Part shown: in pieces, positions 53,241-63,751 of the stretch
How the letters are laid out: every line of letters starts with the position of its first letter
Position numbering within the stretch: the stretch's first letter is position 1
Assembly (NCBI RefSeq): GCF_016464305.1
Contig: NZ_JAEIOJ010000001.1
Span: 922,908 to 986,907 of the forward strand
Direction: 5' to 3'
Source of the DNA: Umezawaea beigongshangensis
GTDB lineage: Bacteria > Actinomycetota > Actinomycetes > Mycobacteriales > Pseudonocardiaceae
Length of the DNA stretch: 64,000 nt
Translations under genes and position numbers: made by a program
The notes under the pieces: generated by a model
What the model saw: the letters and a program-made list of their open reading frames with translations, nothing else
Databases searched by the model: none
What the model was told of the DNA's origin: nothing

Positions 53241-53602
53241 TACCTGGCGACACGCCGTTCCCCGGTCTCTCCGGACGATCACGAGTGGCTGTGCATCGAC
53301 ACGCGCGGCAGCACTCGTCCCCGGAACCACTCCGGCGTGTGCACACCTACTCGTTGTCCAGTCGTGATAAGCAACTTTGCGCGACCGAGATCACGTCTTG
53401 AGTCACTCACTCGGAGGATGATCTCGTGCAACAGGTGCGCACTGCTCCGCATTCGTCGTGGTGACCGCCCGCACCGTGCAACCCGAACGGAGCAGTGACG
53501 CGCCCTCGCGCGGCGGTGTGCGGTGGGGGGAGGTTCTGCTGCCGACCCCGACGTGGCTAGGCTCCCCCGAAGTCTCCCCCTCCCCAGGACGAAGGCCCAG
53601 CC
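53241..53602. other. Gene-free region between add and the coiled-coil gene
   Basis: About 360 bases, less GC-rich than the neighbours near 53340-53460. I see no convincing ORF. It holds the 8-bp inverted repeat CGAGATCA (53386-53393) / TGATCTCG (53419-53426) and a TAGGCT box near 53558 that may drive the downstream gene. Confidence 0.5.
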
Positions 53603-54805
53603 GTGAACGAGAGCATCAACCCAGCAGCGCCGTCCTTCGACCGGATGCGCAACATGCTGACGCGCGCCGCCGAGATCCGTGAGAGCGAACAGCAGCAGAT
53701 CTTCGACGCACTGGACGAGATCCACGCTCGGATGTCCCCGCTCGAGTCGCTGGGGTCCGTTCGCAAGCGCCTGTCCGAGCTGCCCGACCGCAACGAGGTC
53801 GCGGTGCTCGCGGAGCGGCTGGACGAGGCTCTCGCCAAGCTGGAGGCCCAGGACGCCTCCGTGCAGGGGATCAGCCGGGCCGTCGACAGCATCGTCGACA
53901 AGCTCGCCACGCCGTTCGCCCAGCTCGACGGCCGTCTCGACGGCGTCGCCGGGCGCTTCGAGGGCGTCGCCGGTCGCATGGACGGCCTGGAGGACAAGCT
54001 CGCCCACATCCACAAGCGCATCGACGACCTCGACCAGCACCTGGACAAGCAGGACGGCAAGGTCGAGCAGCTCCCCGGCGCCGTCACCGGCCCGCTGCGC
54101 GAGCGCATCGAGGCCCTGGAGGCCTCGCTGCGCGGCCGTCTCGACGAGGTGGACGAGGGCGTGCACGAGCACCTCGACGGCACCCGCGAGGCGCTGCACA
54201 AGTCGGTCGAGGACTCGGCGCTCGCACTGCACGGGCGCCTGGACGAGACCCGCGACAACCTCAACTCCACCCGCGAGTCCCTCAGCTCCTCGCTGTCGGA
54301 CACCCGCGTGGCCGTCGGCGGCAAGCTGGACGAGGCCCGCGAGGCGCTGCACGCGGCGCTGGAGGAGACCCGCGACCAGGTCGACGCGACCGACCGCCTG
54401 GAGGCGCTCGCGCAGCGCCTGGAGCAGGTCACCTCGCGCCTGGACACGATGACGACCCGCCTGGACACCGTGGAGGACGACTTCACGGCTCGCCTCGGCG
54501 AGCTGACCGGCGTGGTGGAGAAGGGCCTGACCAAGGTCGAGGGCACCGTCTCCGCCCGTCCCGACTCGGACTCGCTGGCGTCGATGGTGCGCCGCAGCAA
54601 CCAGGAGTCGGAGCAGCGCATCGGCGGCCAGCTGGACGAGGCCATGGCCACGTTCGCCGAGCTGATCCTCGGTGGCGGCTCGTCGACCCCGCCCCCGCCG
54701 CCCACCGCGCTGCCCCGCCCGCAGCGCCGCACGCGCAAGAACGGCCCGAAGTCCGCGGACAACCGCACCGTGGACGACGACGAACTGGCCGCCGAGGGCG
54801 CCTGA
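53603..54805 (+). CDS. Long coiled-coil protein with hendecad repeats
   Basis: 400 residues, nearly all helix from about 12 to 350, with no signal peptide or membrane segment. Repeats of 11 residues are clear in the middle: TRESLSSSLSD, TRVAVGGKLDE, AREALHAALEE, TRDQVDATDRL; other parts repeat LDGRLDGVAGRFEGVAGRMDG-type units (GRLDGVAG, GRFEGVAG, GRMDGLED). The tail has a Pro run and a basic stretch (RPQRRTRKNGPKS). The pattern recalls apolipoprotein-like or structural filament proteins; PspA and SMC families do not fit. Start GTG 53603, with AGGA about 20 bases upstream being too far, so the start is moderately sure. Confidence 0.75.
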   Translation: MNESINPAAPSFDRMRNMLTRAAEIRESEQQQIFDALDEIHARMSPLESLGSVRKRLSELPDRNEVAVLAERLDEALAKLEAQDASVQGISRAVDSIVDKLATPFAQLDGRLDGVAGRFEGVAGRMDGLEDKLAHIHKRIDDLDQHLDKQDGKVEQLPGAVTGPLRERIEALEASLRGRLDEVDEGVHEHLDGTREALHKSVEDSALALHGRLDETRDNLNSTRESLSSSLSDTRVAVGGKLDEAREALHAALEETRDQVDATDRLEALAQRLEQVTSRLDTMTTRLDTVEDDFTARLGELTGVVEKGLTKVEGTVSARPDSDSLASMVRRSNQESEQRIGGQLDEAMATFAELILGGGSSTPPPPPTALPRPQRRTRKNGPKSADNRTVDDDELAAEGA

Positions 54806-54814
54806 TCCCCCACG

Positions 54815-54855
54815 AGAACGGCGGCGCGGCTCCTCGCGAGCCGTGCCGCCGTTCT
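54815..54855. terminator. Bidirectional terminator, coiled-coil gene / deoA
   Basis: 17-bp stem with one G-U (54815-54831 with 54839-54855), 7-base loop. Confidence 0.8.
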
Positions 54856-54874
54856 GCGTTCGTCGAGCGGCGGC

Positions 54875-56155
54875 TCAGCCGCGGAGCGTGTCGAGCACGA
54901 GGACGCGCGACCGCGGCGGCTCGTCGCCGACCGCGTAGCCGCCCTCCAGCGCCTCCAGGGCGCCCGGCACCGCGTCGGGGGTGTCGGTGCGCAGCTCCAG
55001 CAGGGGCTGACCGGCCTGGACCCGCTCGCCCGGCTTGGCCAGGCACAGCACGCCCGCGCCCGCCTGCACCGGGTCCTCCTTGCGGGCGCGTCCGGCGCCC
55101 AGCCGCCACGCGGCGACCCCGACGGCGTAGGCGTCCAGCGAGGTGAGCACCCCGTCGGCCGGGGCCGGCACGACGTGCCGGTGCGCTGCCACGGGCAGCG
55201 GGGCCTCCGGGTCGCCGCCCTGCGCGCGGATCATCCTGGCCCACGTCTCGTAGGCCTCGCCGGAGGCCAGCACGGCCGCCGGATCGGCCGAGATCCCGGC
55301 CAGCGACAGCATCTCGGCCGCCAGCGCCACCGTCAGCTCCACGACGTCGGCCGGACCGCCGCCGCGCAGCACGTCGACGGACTCGGCGACCTCCACAGCG
55401 TTGCCCACGGCACGCCCCAGCGGCACCGACATGTCCGTCAGCAGCGCGCTGGTCCGCACGCCGTGCTCCACGCCGATCGACACCAGCGCCTCGGCGAGCC
55501 GCCGCGCGTCCGGCAGCGACTTCATGAACGCGCCCGAGCCGACCTTCACGTCCAGCACCAGCGACTCGGCGCCCTCGGCGATCTTCTTGCTCATGATCGA
55601 GCTGGCGATCAGCGGCACCGACTCGACGGTGCCGGTGACGTCGCGCAGCGCGTAGAGCTTCCGGTCGGCCGGGGCCAGGCCCTCGGTCGCCGCGCACACC
55701 ACCGCGCCGACCTCGCCGAGCTGGGCGGTGATCTCGGCGGTGGTCAGCCGGGCACGCCAGCCGGGGACGGACTCCAGCTTGTCGAGCGTGCCGCCGGTGT
55801 GACCGAGCCCGCGCCCGGACAGCTGCGGCACGGCGGCGCCGCAGGCGGCCACCAGCGGGGCCAGCGGCAGGGTGATCTTGTCGCCGACGCCGCCGGTGGA
55901 GTGCTTGTCCACGGTCGGGCGGTCCACGTGCAGGTCCAGCCGCTCGCCGGAGAGCACCATCGCCCGCGTCCAGCGCGCGGTCTCGGCGGCGTCCATCCCG
56001 TTGAGGAAGATCGCCATCGCGAGCGCGGACATCTGCTCGTCGGCGACGGTCCCGCGGGTGTAGGCGTCGATCACCCAGTCGATCTGGGCGTCGGTGAGCC
56101 GCTGCCCGTCGCGCTTGGCCCTGATGACGTCCACGGCCGAGAAGTGCGTGCTCAC
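54875..56155 (-). CDS. deoA: Thymidine (pyrimidine-nucleoside) phosphorylase
   Basis: 426 residues. Splits thymidine, deoxyuridine or uridine with phosphate. N-terminal VIRAKRDGQRLTDAQI and MSALAMAIFLNGMD form the helical domain. The phosphate-binding DKHSTGGVGDKITLPLAPLVAAC, SGRGLGHTGGTLDKLE signature and KIAEGAESLVLDVKVGSGAFMK (fragments) are all conserved. The C-terminal beta domain ends near RSRVLVLDTL. GTG 56155 overlaps the cdd stop (GTGA). Last gene of the nucleoside operon on the minus strand. Confidence 0.95.
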   Translation of the reverse strand: MSTHFSAVDVIRAKRDGQRLTDAQIDWVIDAYTRGTVADEQMSALAMAIFLNGMDAAETARWTRAMVLSGERLDLHVDRPTVDKHSTGGVGDKITLPLAPLVAACGAAVPQLSGRGLGHTGGTLDKLESVPGWRARLTTAEITAQLGEVGAVVCAATEGLAPADRKLYALRDVTGTVESVPLIASSIMSKKIAEGAESLVLDVKVGSGAFMKSLPDARRLAEALVSIGVEHGVRTSALLTDMSVPLGRAVGNAVEVAESVDVLRGGGPADVVELTVALAAEMLSLAGISADPAAVLASGEAYETWARMIRAQGGDPEAPLPVAAHRHVVPAPADGVLTSLDAYAVGVAAWRLGAGRARKEDPVQAGAGVLCLAKPGERVQAGQPLLELRTDTPDAVPGALEALEGGYAVGDEPPRSRVLVLDTLRG

Positions 56156-56550
56156 GGCAGGTCCTCCGGTCCGAACGCGTCGGGCAGCACCCGCGACATG
56201 GGCACCACGCCGCGCGGCGTGTCCACGAGGCAGTCGCCGCCGCCCAGCTCGAAGAGCAGCTGGCGGCAACGTCCGCACGGCATGAGCAGCTCGCCGGTAC
56301 CGCTGCGGCACGCGACGGCGACGAAGCGCCCGCCGCCGGTCAGCCGCAGCTGACCGGCCATCGTGCACTCGGCGCACAGCCCCACGCCGTAGGCGGCGTT
56401 CTCCACGTTGCAGCCGACGACGATCCGGCCGTCGTCGCACAGGGCGGCCGAGCCGACCCGCAACCCCGAGTAGGGGCAGTACGCGTCCTGCGCGGCGAGC
56501 ACCGCCCGCTGCCTCAGCTCGTCCCAGTCCACGTCGACGGGAGTCGTCAC
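56152..56550 (-). CDS. cdd: Cytidine deaminase
   Basis: 132 residues, tetrameric type. Turns cytidine and deoxycytidine into uridine forms, the substrate of DeoA. AYCPYSGLRVGSAAL and GCNVENAAYGVGLCAECTMA, with the first zinc Cys and catalytic Glu in CAE, and MPCGRCRQLLFEL with the other two zinc cysteines. It begins 2 bases after the second permease stop. It is a compact enzyme with no added domains. Confidence 0.96.
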   Translation of the reverse strand: MTTPVDVDWDELRQRAVLAAQDAYCPYSGLRVGSAALCDDGRIVVGCNVENAAYGVGLCAECTMAGQLRLTGGGRFVAVACRSGTGELLMPCGRCRQLLFELGGGDCLVDTPRGVVPMSRVLPDAFGPEDLP

Positions 56551-56552
56551 GG

Positions 56553-57827
56553 TCAGTCCCCCTGCCCTCGGCGGTAGATCACGCCGTCGGCCGCCGGCGC
56601 GCGCAGCCGCTGCGAGGCGACGGCGAGCACGACCAGCGTCACCAGGTGCGGCGCGTAGGCGGTCAGCTCGCTGGGCAGCTCGTCCAGGCTGAAGTAGACG
56701 AAGTACAGGATCGCGGCGCCCACGATCGCGAAGGCCGCCGAGAACCACTTCTTGCGGACGAGCTGGACCACGACGATCACGGCCAGCAGGAGCACCGCGC
56801 CGTAGAACAGGGCCAGGACGGTCTTGCCGCCGCTGCGCAGCTGGAGGCCGTCGACGTAGCCGAACAGCGCCGCGCCGCCCAGCAGGCCGCCGGGCCGCCA
56901 GTTGCCGAAGATCATCGCGGCGAGGCCGATGTAGCCGCGACCGCCGGTCTGGCCCTCCAGGTAGCCGGGCTGGCCGGGGTTGAGGACCAGCGCCGCGCCG
57001 CCGATGCCGGCGAGCGCGCCCGAGATGATCACGGCCGTGTACTTGTAGAGGTAGACGTTGACGCCGAGCGACTCCGCCGCCACCGGGTTCTCGCCGCACG
57101 AGCGCAGCCGCAGGCCGAAGCGCGTGCGCCACAGCACGAGGAACGTGGCGGGCACGAGCACGATCGCGATCATCGTCAGCGGGGAGACGCCGGTGGTGAT
57201 GCCGCGCAGGATTCCGGCGACGTCGGAGATGCCGACGCGCTGCTGCGCCTCCAGGTCACCGAGCCAGTCGGACAGCCCGGCCGCCGAGTAGGTGTCGAAC
57301 TTCGGCACCGCCGGCGACTCGCGCGGGTTGTTCGACAGCGGGTAGAAGATCAGCGTCGACAGGTACTTGGTCAGACCGGCGCCGAGCAGGTTGATCGCCA
57401 CGCCGGAGACGATGTGGTTCACGCCGAACGTGACGGTCGCGATGGCGTGCAGCAGGCCGCCCAGCGCGCCGAACACGGCGGCGGACACGAGCGCGGCCCA
57501 CGGGCCCCACTGGTACCCGGCCCACGCCGCGCCCCACGTGCCCATGATCATCATGCCTTCGAGGCCGATGTTGACCACGCCGGCGCGCTCGGCCCACAGG
57601 CCGCCGAGACCGGCGAGCAGGATCGGCAGGGCCAGCCGCAGCGCGGTCTGCCAGGTGCCGGTGGACGTGAGCTGCGGGAACCCCGTCAGGTACGACGTCG
57701 TGGACAGGAGCACGATCGCCCCGGCCACGCCGATCATCGCGGTGGACCAGCCCGGCAGCTTCCGCTTGCGCTTGGCGGGCGGCACCGTCAGCGGCGCGGT
57801 GGAGGGGTTGGTGGAGGTGGTGCTCAC
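56553..57827 (-). CDS. Nucleoside ABC transporter permease (second subunit)
   Basis: 424 residues from GTG 57827, about ten membrane helices, BPD_transp_2 family. LPILLAGLGGLWAERAGVVNIGLEGMMIMG is the signature loop (N-I-G-L-E-G-M), followed by ATVTFGVNHIVSGVAINLL, RTRFGLRLRSCGENPVAAESLGV and GLAAMIFGNWRPGG. These match the BmpC/YufQ-type permeases of nucleoside importers. A basic, Thr-rich cytoplasmic head (TSTNPSTAPLTVPPAKRKRK) precedes helix 1. A longer frame to 58022 was rejected as it overlaps the preceding gene. Confidence 0.9.
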   Translation of the reverse strand: MSTTSTNPSTAPLTVPPAKRKRKLPGWSTAMIGVAGAIVLLSTTSYLTGFPQLTSTGTWQTALRLALPILLAGLGGLWAERAGVVNIGLEGMMIMGTWGAAWAGYQWGPWAALVSAAVFGALGGLLHAIATVTFGVNHIVSGVAINLLGAGLTKYLSTLIFYPLSNNPRESPAVPKFDTYSAAGLSDWLGDLEAQQRVGISDVAGILRGITTGVSPLTMIAIVLVPATFLVLWRTRFGLRLRSCGENPVAAESLGVNVYLYKYTAVIISGALAGIGGAALVLNPGQPGYLEGQTGGRGYIGLAAMIFGNWRPGGLLGGAALFGYVDGLQLRSGGKTVLALFYGAVLLLAVIVVVQLVRKKWFSAAFAIVGAAILYFVYFSLDELPSELTAYAPHLVTLVVLAVASQRLRAPAADGVIYRRGQGD

Positions 57828-58905
57828 GCTGCGCCTCCCACGGGCTCGGCGGTGCCGGTCTGGCGACCGACCCTGCGCTGCTCGGCAGCGAGCTCGACCC
57901 GGCGGACCACCTCGTAGGCGACCACGACGGACAGCACGATCGCACCCTGCATGATCGTCACGATCTCCCTCGGCACTCCCACGTTGTCCAGCGCGAGTCC
58001 CGACTTGTCCAGGAACGCCCACAGCAGCGCGCCGAGCGCGATGCCGCCGGGGTGGTTGCGGCCCAGCAGCGCGATGGCGATGCCGGAGAAGCCGATGCCA
58101 CCGGGGAAGTTCAGGTTGTAGGTGTGGTCACGGCCCAGGATCTCGGGCATGGCCACCAGACCGGCGATGGCGCCGGAGAGCAGCATCGCGATCAGCACCA
58201 TCTTCTTGGCGCTGATGCCACCGGCCGCGGCGGCCGTCGAGGACTCGCCGGAGGCGCGCAGCTCGAAGCCGAACCGGGTCCGGTTCATCATGATCCAGTA
58301 GCCGACGCCGAGCAGCGCGGCCAGCAGGACCAGGCCGAACACCGTGCCGCTGCTGCCGAACGAGATGCCGGGCACCCAGCCGGTCGACGGGATCTCGGGA
58401 GTGCGGATGTTGTTGCCGCGCAGCTCGCCGAACACGTCGGCGCGGATCAGGTAGGCCGCGAGCCCCAGCGCGATGCCGTTCATCATGATCGTCGAGATGA
58501 CCTCGTTGACGCCGCGGGTCACCTTGAGGATCGCGGGCACCGCGGCCCACAGCGCACCGGCCACGGCCGCGACCACGAGGATCGCCAGCGCGTGGAGGCC
58601 GGGCGGCAGGGTCACGGAGCCGCCGAAGACGGCCGCGGTCACGGCGGCCACCCGGTACTGGCCCTCGACGCCGATGTTGAACAGGTTCATCTGGAACCCG
58701 ATCGCCACCGCGAGCGCCGCGATGTAGTAGATGCCGGTGCTGTTGACGACGTCGACGAGCGTCGTGCCCTCGCCGACCTGCGTCAGCATGGCGCCGAACG
58801 CCGTGAGCGGGTTCGCGCCGGAGATGACCAGCGCGATCCCGCACAGGAGTGCGGAGAACACGATCGCCAGCGCTGGCGGCAGCAGCTTGCCGCGCAGGGT
58901 TCCCA

Positions 58906-58906
<1 letters not shown>
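57824..58906 (-). CDS. Nucleoside ABC transporter permease (first subunit)
   Basis: 360 residues from ATG 58906, overlapping the ATPase stop (TGATG). About eight to ten helices. Family motifs: FGAMLTQVGEGTTLVDVV, MNLFNIGVEGQYRVAAV (N-I-G-V-E-G), TRGVNEVISTIMMNGIAL, NRTRFGFELRASGESSTAAAAGGI, GRDHTYNLNFPGGIGFSGIAIALLG. Paired with the next permease to form the channel. Ends in a cytoplasmic helix ELAAEQRRVGRQTG. Confidence 0.9.
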
Positions 58907-60546
<1,640 letters not shown>

Positions 60547-60567
60547 CGTGGAGGCTCCCTGTAGTAC

Positions 60568-60607
60568 GCGCTGAGCCCTGCGAGTGTCTCCTCGCAGGGC
60601 CCAGCGC
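60568..60607 (-). terminator. Hairpin between the binding-protein gene and the transporter genes (attenuator)
   Basis: 17-bp stem with one mismatch (60568-60584 with 60591-60607), 6-base loop, 18 bases after the BMP stop and 21 bases before the ATPase ATG. Likely lets part of the transcripts stop after the binding protein, or protects its mRNA. Confidence 0.7.
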
Positions 60608-60625
60608 GCTGGCAGAGCGGGTCGG

Positions 60626-61774
60626 TCAGGGGGTGGCCGAGACCGTGATCTCGCCGGAGATGATCTGGGCCTTGTAGCCCTCCAGCACGGTCTTCAGCTT
60701 GTCGTCGATCTTGCCACCGGAGGTGGAGTAGCCGACGCCGTCCACCTTCAGGTCGAAGACGGCGGGCAGGCTGGAGAGGTTGTTCGCGGCGACGGCCTCG
60801 ATGTAGTCGAACACCGCGACGTCGACGCGCTTGAGCATGGAGGAGACGATGACGTCCTTCTCGTTGGACACCGTCTCCTGGTTGTACTGGTCGGAGTCGA
60901 CGCCGATGGCCTTCACGTCGGCCTCCTTGGCCGCCGAGAAGACGCCCTTGCCGGACGCGCCGGCCGCGTGGTAGAGCACGTCGGCGCCGCTGTCGATCTG
61001 GCCCTTCGCGGCCTCCTGGCCCTTCGCGGGGTCCTGGAAGCCGGAGAAGTCACCGGCGGGCGTGAGGTACTTGTCCTCGATCTGGATCTCCGGGGCCGCC
61101 TTCTTCGCGCCCTGGTCGAAGCCCGCCTGGAACTTGCCGATCAGCGGGGTCTCGACGCCGCCGATGAAGCCGACGTGGCAGCTCTTGCTCTGGTAGGCGG
61201 CGATGACACCGGCCAGGAACGAGCCCTGCTCCTCGGCGAAGACCAGCGGGGTCACGTTGGGCGCACCCTCGACGGTCGCGTCGACGATGCCGAACTTCGT
61301 GTCGGGGAACTCCGGCGCGATGACCTTGAAGGACTCGGCGTAGGCGAACCCGACACCGATGATCGGGCTGAAGCCCTCGCCCGCGAGCTGGCGCAGACGG
61401 GTCTGCTTGGCGTCCTCGGCCTCGTTGGGGGCCGCGGTGAGCTCCTTGACGTTCTCCTTCTTCACGCCGAGCTCGGCGACGGCCTTGTCCAGGCCCGCGG
61501 CGGCGGAGTCGTTGAAGGAGGCGTCCCCGCGACCGCCGATGTCGTAGGCGAGCCCGACCTTCAGCGCGCTGCCGTCCACCTTCGCGGAGGCATCGTCGCT
61601 GCTGGACGTGGCGGGGGCGGCGGGCGGAGCCGCGGCCAGGGTGCAGCCATCACCGGCGGTGTTGCCCGACCCGGCGTTGCTGGAACCGCCGGTGTCCTTG
61701 GCGCACGCTGCCATCGACAGAACGCTGGTCAGCGCGATCGCTGACACCGCGATGCCACGCATTCGACGACGCAC
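60626..61774 (-). CDS. BMP-family nucleoside-binding lipoprotein
   Basis: 382 residues. GTG 61774 with GGGAGGAG upstream; lipobox LSMAAC with Cys 24, then a Ser/Gly linker. The mature part is a BMP/PnrA type substrate-binding protein: LKVGLAYDIGGRGDASFNDSA, KQTRLRQLAGEGFSPIIGVGFAY, FGIVDATVEGAPNVTPLVFAEEQGSFLAGVIA (fragments), VGFIGGVETPLIGKFQAGFDQGA, DVLYHAAGASGKGVF, and AIGVDSDQYN. Aromatic/Asp/Phe positions around the nucleoside pocket match. It delivers nucleosides to the ABC transporter encoded downstream; first gene of the operon with deoA and cdd at its end. Confidence 0.93.
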   Translation of the reverse strand: MRRRMRGIAVSAIALTSVLSMAACAKDTGGSSNAGSGNTAGDGCTLAAAPPAAPATSSSDDASAKVDGSALKVGLAYDIGGRGDASFNDSAAAGLDKAVAELGVKKENVKELTAAPNEAEDAKQTRLRQLAGEGFSPIIGVGFAYAESFKVIAPEFPDTKFGIVDATVEGAPNVTPLVFAEEQGSFLAGVIAAYQSKSCHVGFIGGVETPLIGKFQAGFDQGAKKAAPEIQIEDKYLTPAGDFSGFQDPAKGQEAAKGQIDSGADVLYHAAGASGKGVFSAAKEADVKAIGVDSDQYNQETVSNEKDVIVSSMLKRVDVAVFDYIEAVAANNLSSLPAVFDLKVDGVGYSTSGGKIDDKLKTVLEGYKAQIISGEITVSATP

Positions 61775-62143
61775 GGCTCGTCTCCTCCCTGCTCACGTGG
61801 AGCAGCACCTGCCCGACCTCGCCGTCGGGGTTTCCGAGTGACGGACCGTACCCCCTGGTAATGACGCGCAAGGGTCGTAGAGCCCGCCGTGACCTAATCG
61901 TTGGTGCGAACGGGTCACACCGCCACTCGACGTGACCCGTCGATCTCGGGGAGTGGCCTTTGAACCGCCCGGCGCTCCCGCACGTCTTCACAGGTGGGAG
62001 GCCAAGACCAACGGCGGGGTCTTGGCCTCCCTCCACGTCTGCCCGTTCGTCCTCGCTCCACCGTTGGAGGGGCGTTGGCACGGCGTTGGTGTTGTTTGAT
62101 GGACTGAGGGTTGCACCAGTGGAACCAGTGATCAGGAGGACCC
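61775..62143. other. Divergent intergenic region with hairpin and phased repeats
   Basis: About 370 bases with no gene. Holds a perfect 14-bp hairpin (61996-62009 with 62018-62031, 8-base loop) that lies between two divergently read genes and so does not end either of them. GTTGG occurs at 62063, 62074 and 62085, exactly 11 bp apart, just upstream of a possible promoter for 62144. AGGAGGA (62134-62140) is the ribosome site of the next gene. Confidence 0.5.
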
Positions 62144-62647
62144 GTGGTCGACCCCGCCGTGGATCCCCACAAGTGGCTCGAAGACTACGAGTCGCAGCTC
62201 GCCGAGCTGCAGAAGAAGAACGAGACGCTCCAGAAGGACCTCGCCGAGGCGAACGTCACCCTCGCCAGCAGCGACGGTTCCGTGACGGTCAGCGTCGGCC
62301 CCAACGGTGGCCTGACGGACCTCAAGCTCAGCACGAAGGCCGTCGACCTCGGCTCGGCGAAGCTCACCGCCCTGATCCTGCAGACCATGCGCAAGGCCCA
62401 GCACCAGGTGTCCCAGAAGGTCGTGGCAGCCTTCACCCCGATGGGTGAAGGCAAGGAGACGATGGAGATGCTCATGGACTCCGTCGCGCCCGACCCGGAC
62501 CTGGAGCTGGAAGAGGAGATCGAGGACCCCTACGCGATCGAGGACGAGGACCCCGAGATCGTGCGCAAGCGCCGCGCCCAGACGGTCGCGGCGGCACGGC
62601 GGTCGCGCGCCGCCGCACCGGACGACGAGGACGAGGAGCCGTGGTGA
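62144..62647 (+). CDS. YbaB/EbfC-like protein with acidic tail
   Basis: 167 residues. Starts with a coiled helix (WLEDYESQLAELQKKNETLQKDLAEAN), then SDGSVTVSVGPNGGLTDLKLSTKAVDLGSAKL (fragments), the DG-x-V-x-V-x-x-x-G-x-L strands of the YbaB fold, and LTALILQTMRKAQHQVSQKV as the second helix. After residue 115 the tail is acidic (LELEEEIEDPYAIEDEDPE) with a basic patch (RKRRAQTVAAARRSR). First gene of a cassette with a WXG-like protein, as in the cassette at 47937-50763. GTG 62144 four bases... after AGGAGGA fits well. Confidence 0.75.
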   Translation: MVDPAVDPHKWLEDYESQLAELQKKNETLQKDLAEANVTLASSDGSVTVSVGPNGGLTDLKLSTKAVDLGSAKLTALILQTMRKAQHQVSQKVVAAFTPMGEGKETMEMLMDSVAPDPDLELEEEIEDPYAIEDEDPEIVRKRRAQTVAAARRSRAAAPDDEDEEPW

Positions 62648-62690
62648 CCACCCGCCACTCCGCCGTCCAGGACAGGAAGCGAGCACAGCG

Positions 62691-63719
62691 ATGACCGCGC
62701 CACAGGAAGCTCCGATCGCCGACAGCCCGGCGGGCTTCGAGCCGATCACCGAGGACAACCAGCTCGCGGGCTCCGGCTTCATCGAGGCGTTCGGCGAGCT
62801 GGCCTCGATGGACGCCTCGGACGCGCTGGGCGTGGCCTTCAACGTCATCGGCGCCGCGTCGGCCGCCGTGATGTTCGCCGTCGACCCGCTGGGATCGCTC
62901 TTCGCCGCGGGCGTCGGCTGGTTGATGGAGCACGTCAGCTTCTTGCGCGACGCCCTCAACCAGCTCATGGGCGACCCGGACGCGATCCAGGCGAACCAGA
63001 AGGAGGGCACGGACCTCGCCGTGGAGATGCGGCAGCTCGCCGAGGACCACCGCAAGGCCATGGTCAACCCCGAGGGCTGGAACGGCGAGTCCGCCGAGGC
63101 GTTCTCCGCCCGCATGGAGATGATGGGCGAGGAGCTGGACATGCTCGCCGCCTCCGTGGAGACCAAGGCGAAGATCATCGCCATGGGCGGCACGGTGGTG
63201 ATCGTCCTGCGCGACATCGTCCGCGACCTCATCGCCCAGCTCATCGGTTCGCTGATCGCCTACGCGCTGATCGCGCTCGCCATGATGGTCCCGACCTTCG
63301 GCGCGTCCATCCCCGCGTTCATCACCGCCGCCACCGCCAAGGCCATCACGCTGGGCGTGAACATCGCCTCCCGCATCGCCCGGATGCTCAAGGGCCTGGC
63401 GAAGATGATGGGTCGCACCGACGACATCGACCTCGCCACCAAGCGGATCGGCAAGGGCTGGGAGGGCTTCGAGGGCGTCGCCGACGCGGGCGAGATCTCC
63501 TACGAGGTCTACAAGGCCCAGCGCGACGTCGAGGACAAGACCAACGAGGTCAAGGGCCAGGACGGCGCGAAGTACGACCCGAACCGCCTCGACCAGGCGC
63601 GCGACAAGGACGCGAACTTCGACATCAAGGACGACGGTTTCAAGGACGTCTACCTCGGCGGCTTCGGCGAGGACAAGCCCCAGACCGGCGGCGGCGACAA
63701 GCCGAACGTGCACGTCTGA
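62691..63719 (+). CDS. WXG100-like protein with central hydrophobic domain
   Basis: 342 residues. The first part has weakly hydrophobic helices (VAFNVIGAASAAVMFAVDPLG). It continues with a WXG-like hairpin, LAVEMRQLAEDHRKAMVNPEGWNGESAEAFSARMEMM in fragments, where GWNGESAEAF supplies W-x-G. Next are strongly hydrophobic segments at about 185-225 (LIGSLIAYALIALAMMVP, PAFITAATAKAITLGV). The C-terminal about 100 residues are polar and end in GGGDKPNVHV. No enzyme motif. Its position after a YbaB-like gene and before another Gly-rich ORF suggests an ESX-linked unit, possibly with a toxin further right (not visible). Confidence 0.7.
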   Translation: MTAPQEAPIADSPAGFEPITEDNQLAGSGFIEAFGELASMDASDALGVAFNVIGAASAAVMFAVDPLGSLFAAGVGWLMEHVSFLRDALNQLMGDPDAIQANQKEGTDLAVEMRQLAEDHRKAMVNPEGWNGESAEAFSARMEMMGEELDMLAASVETKAKIIAMGGTVVIVLRDIVRDLIAQLIGSLIAYALIALAMMVPTFGASIPAFITAATAKAITLGVNIASRIARMLKGLAKMMGRTDDIDLATKRIGKGWEGFEGVADAGEISYEVYKAQRDVEDKTNEVKGQDGAKYDPNRLDQARDKDANFDIKDDGFKDVYLGGFGEDKPQTGGGDKPNVHV

Positions 63720-63751
63720 TCCAGCACCACCCCCTGCGGAGTTAGCAACAG

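Noticed and set aside
56553..58022. 489-codon version of the second permease and 535-codon version (to 59431) of the first
   Set aside because: The extensions overlap the preceding genes out of frame and have no membrane character; overlapping GTGA and TGATG starts are better.
61650..62081. 143-codon minus-strand ORF across the BMP gene start
   Set aside because: Overlaps the BMP signal sequence out of frame and the hairpin at 61996-62031; no coding character.
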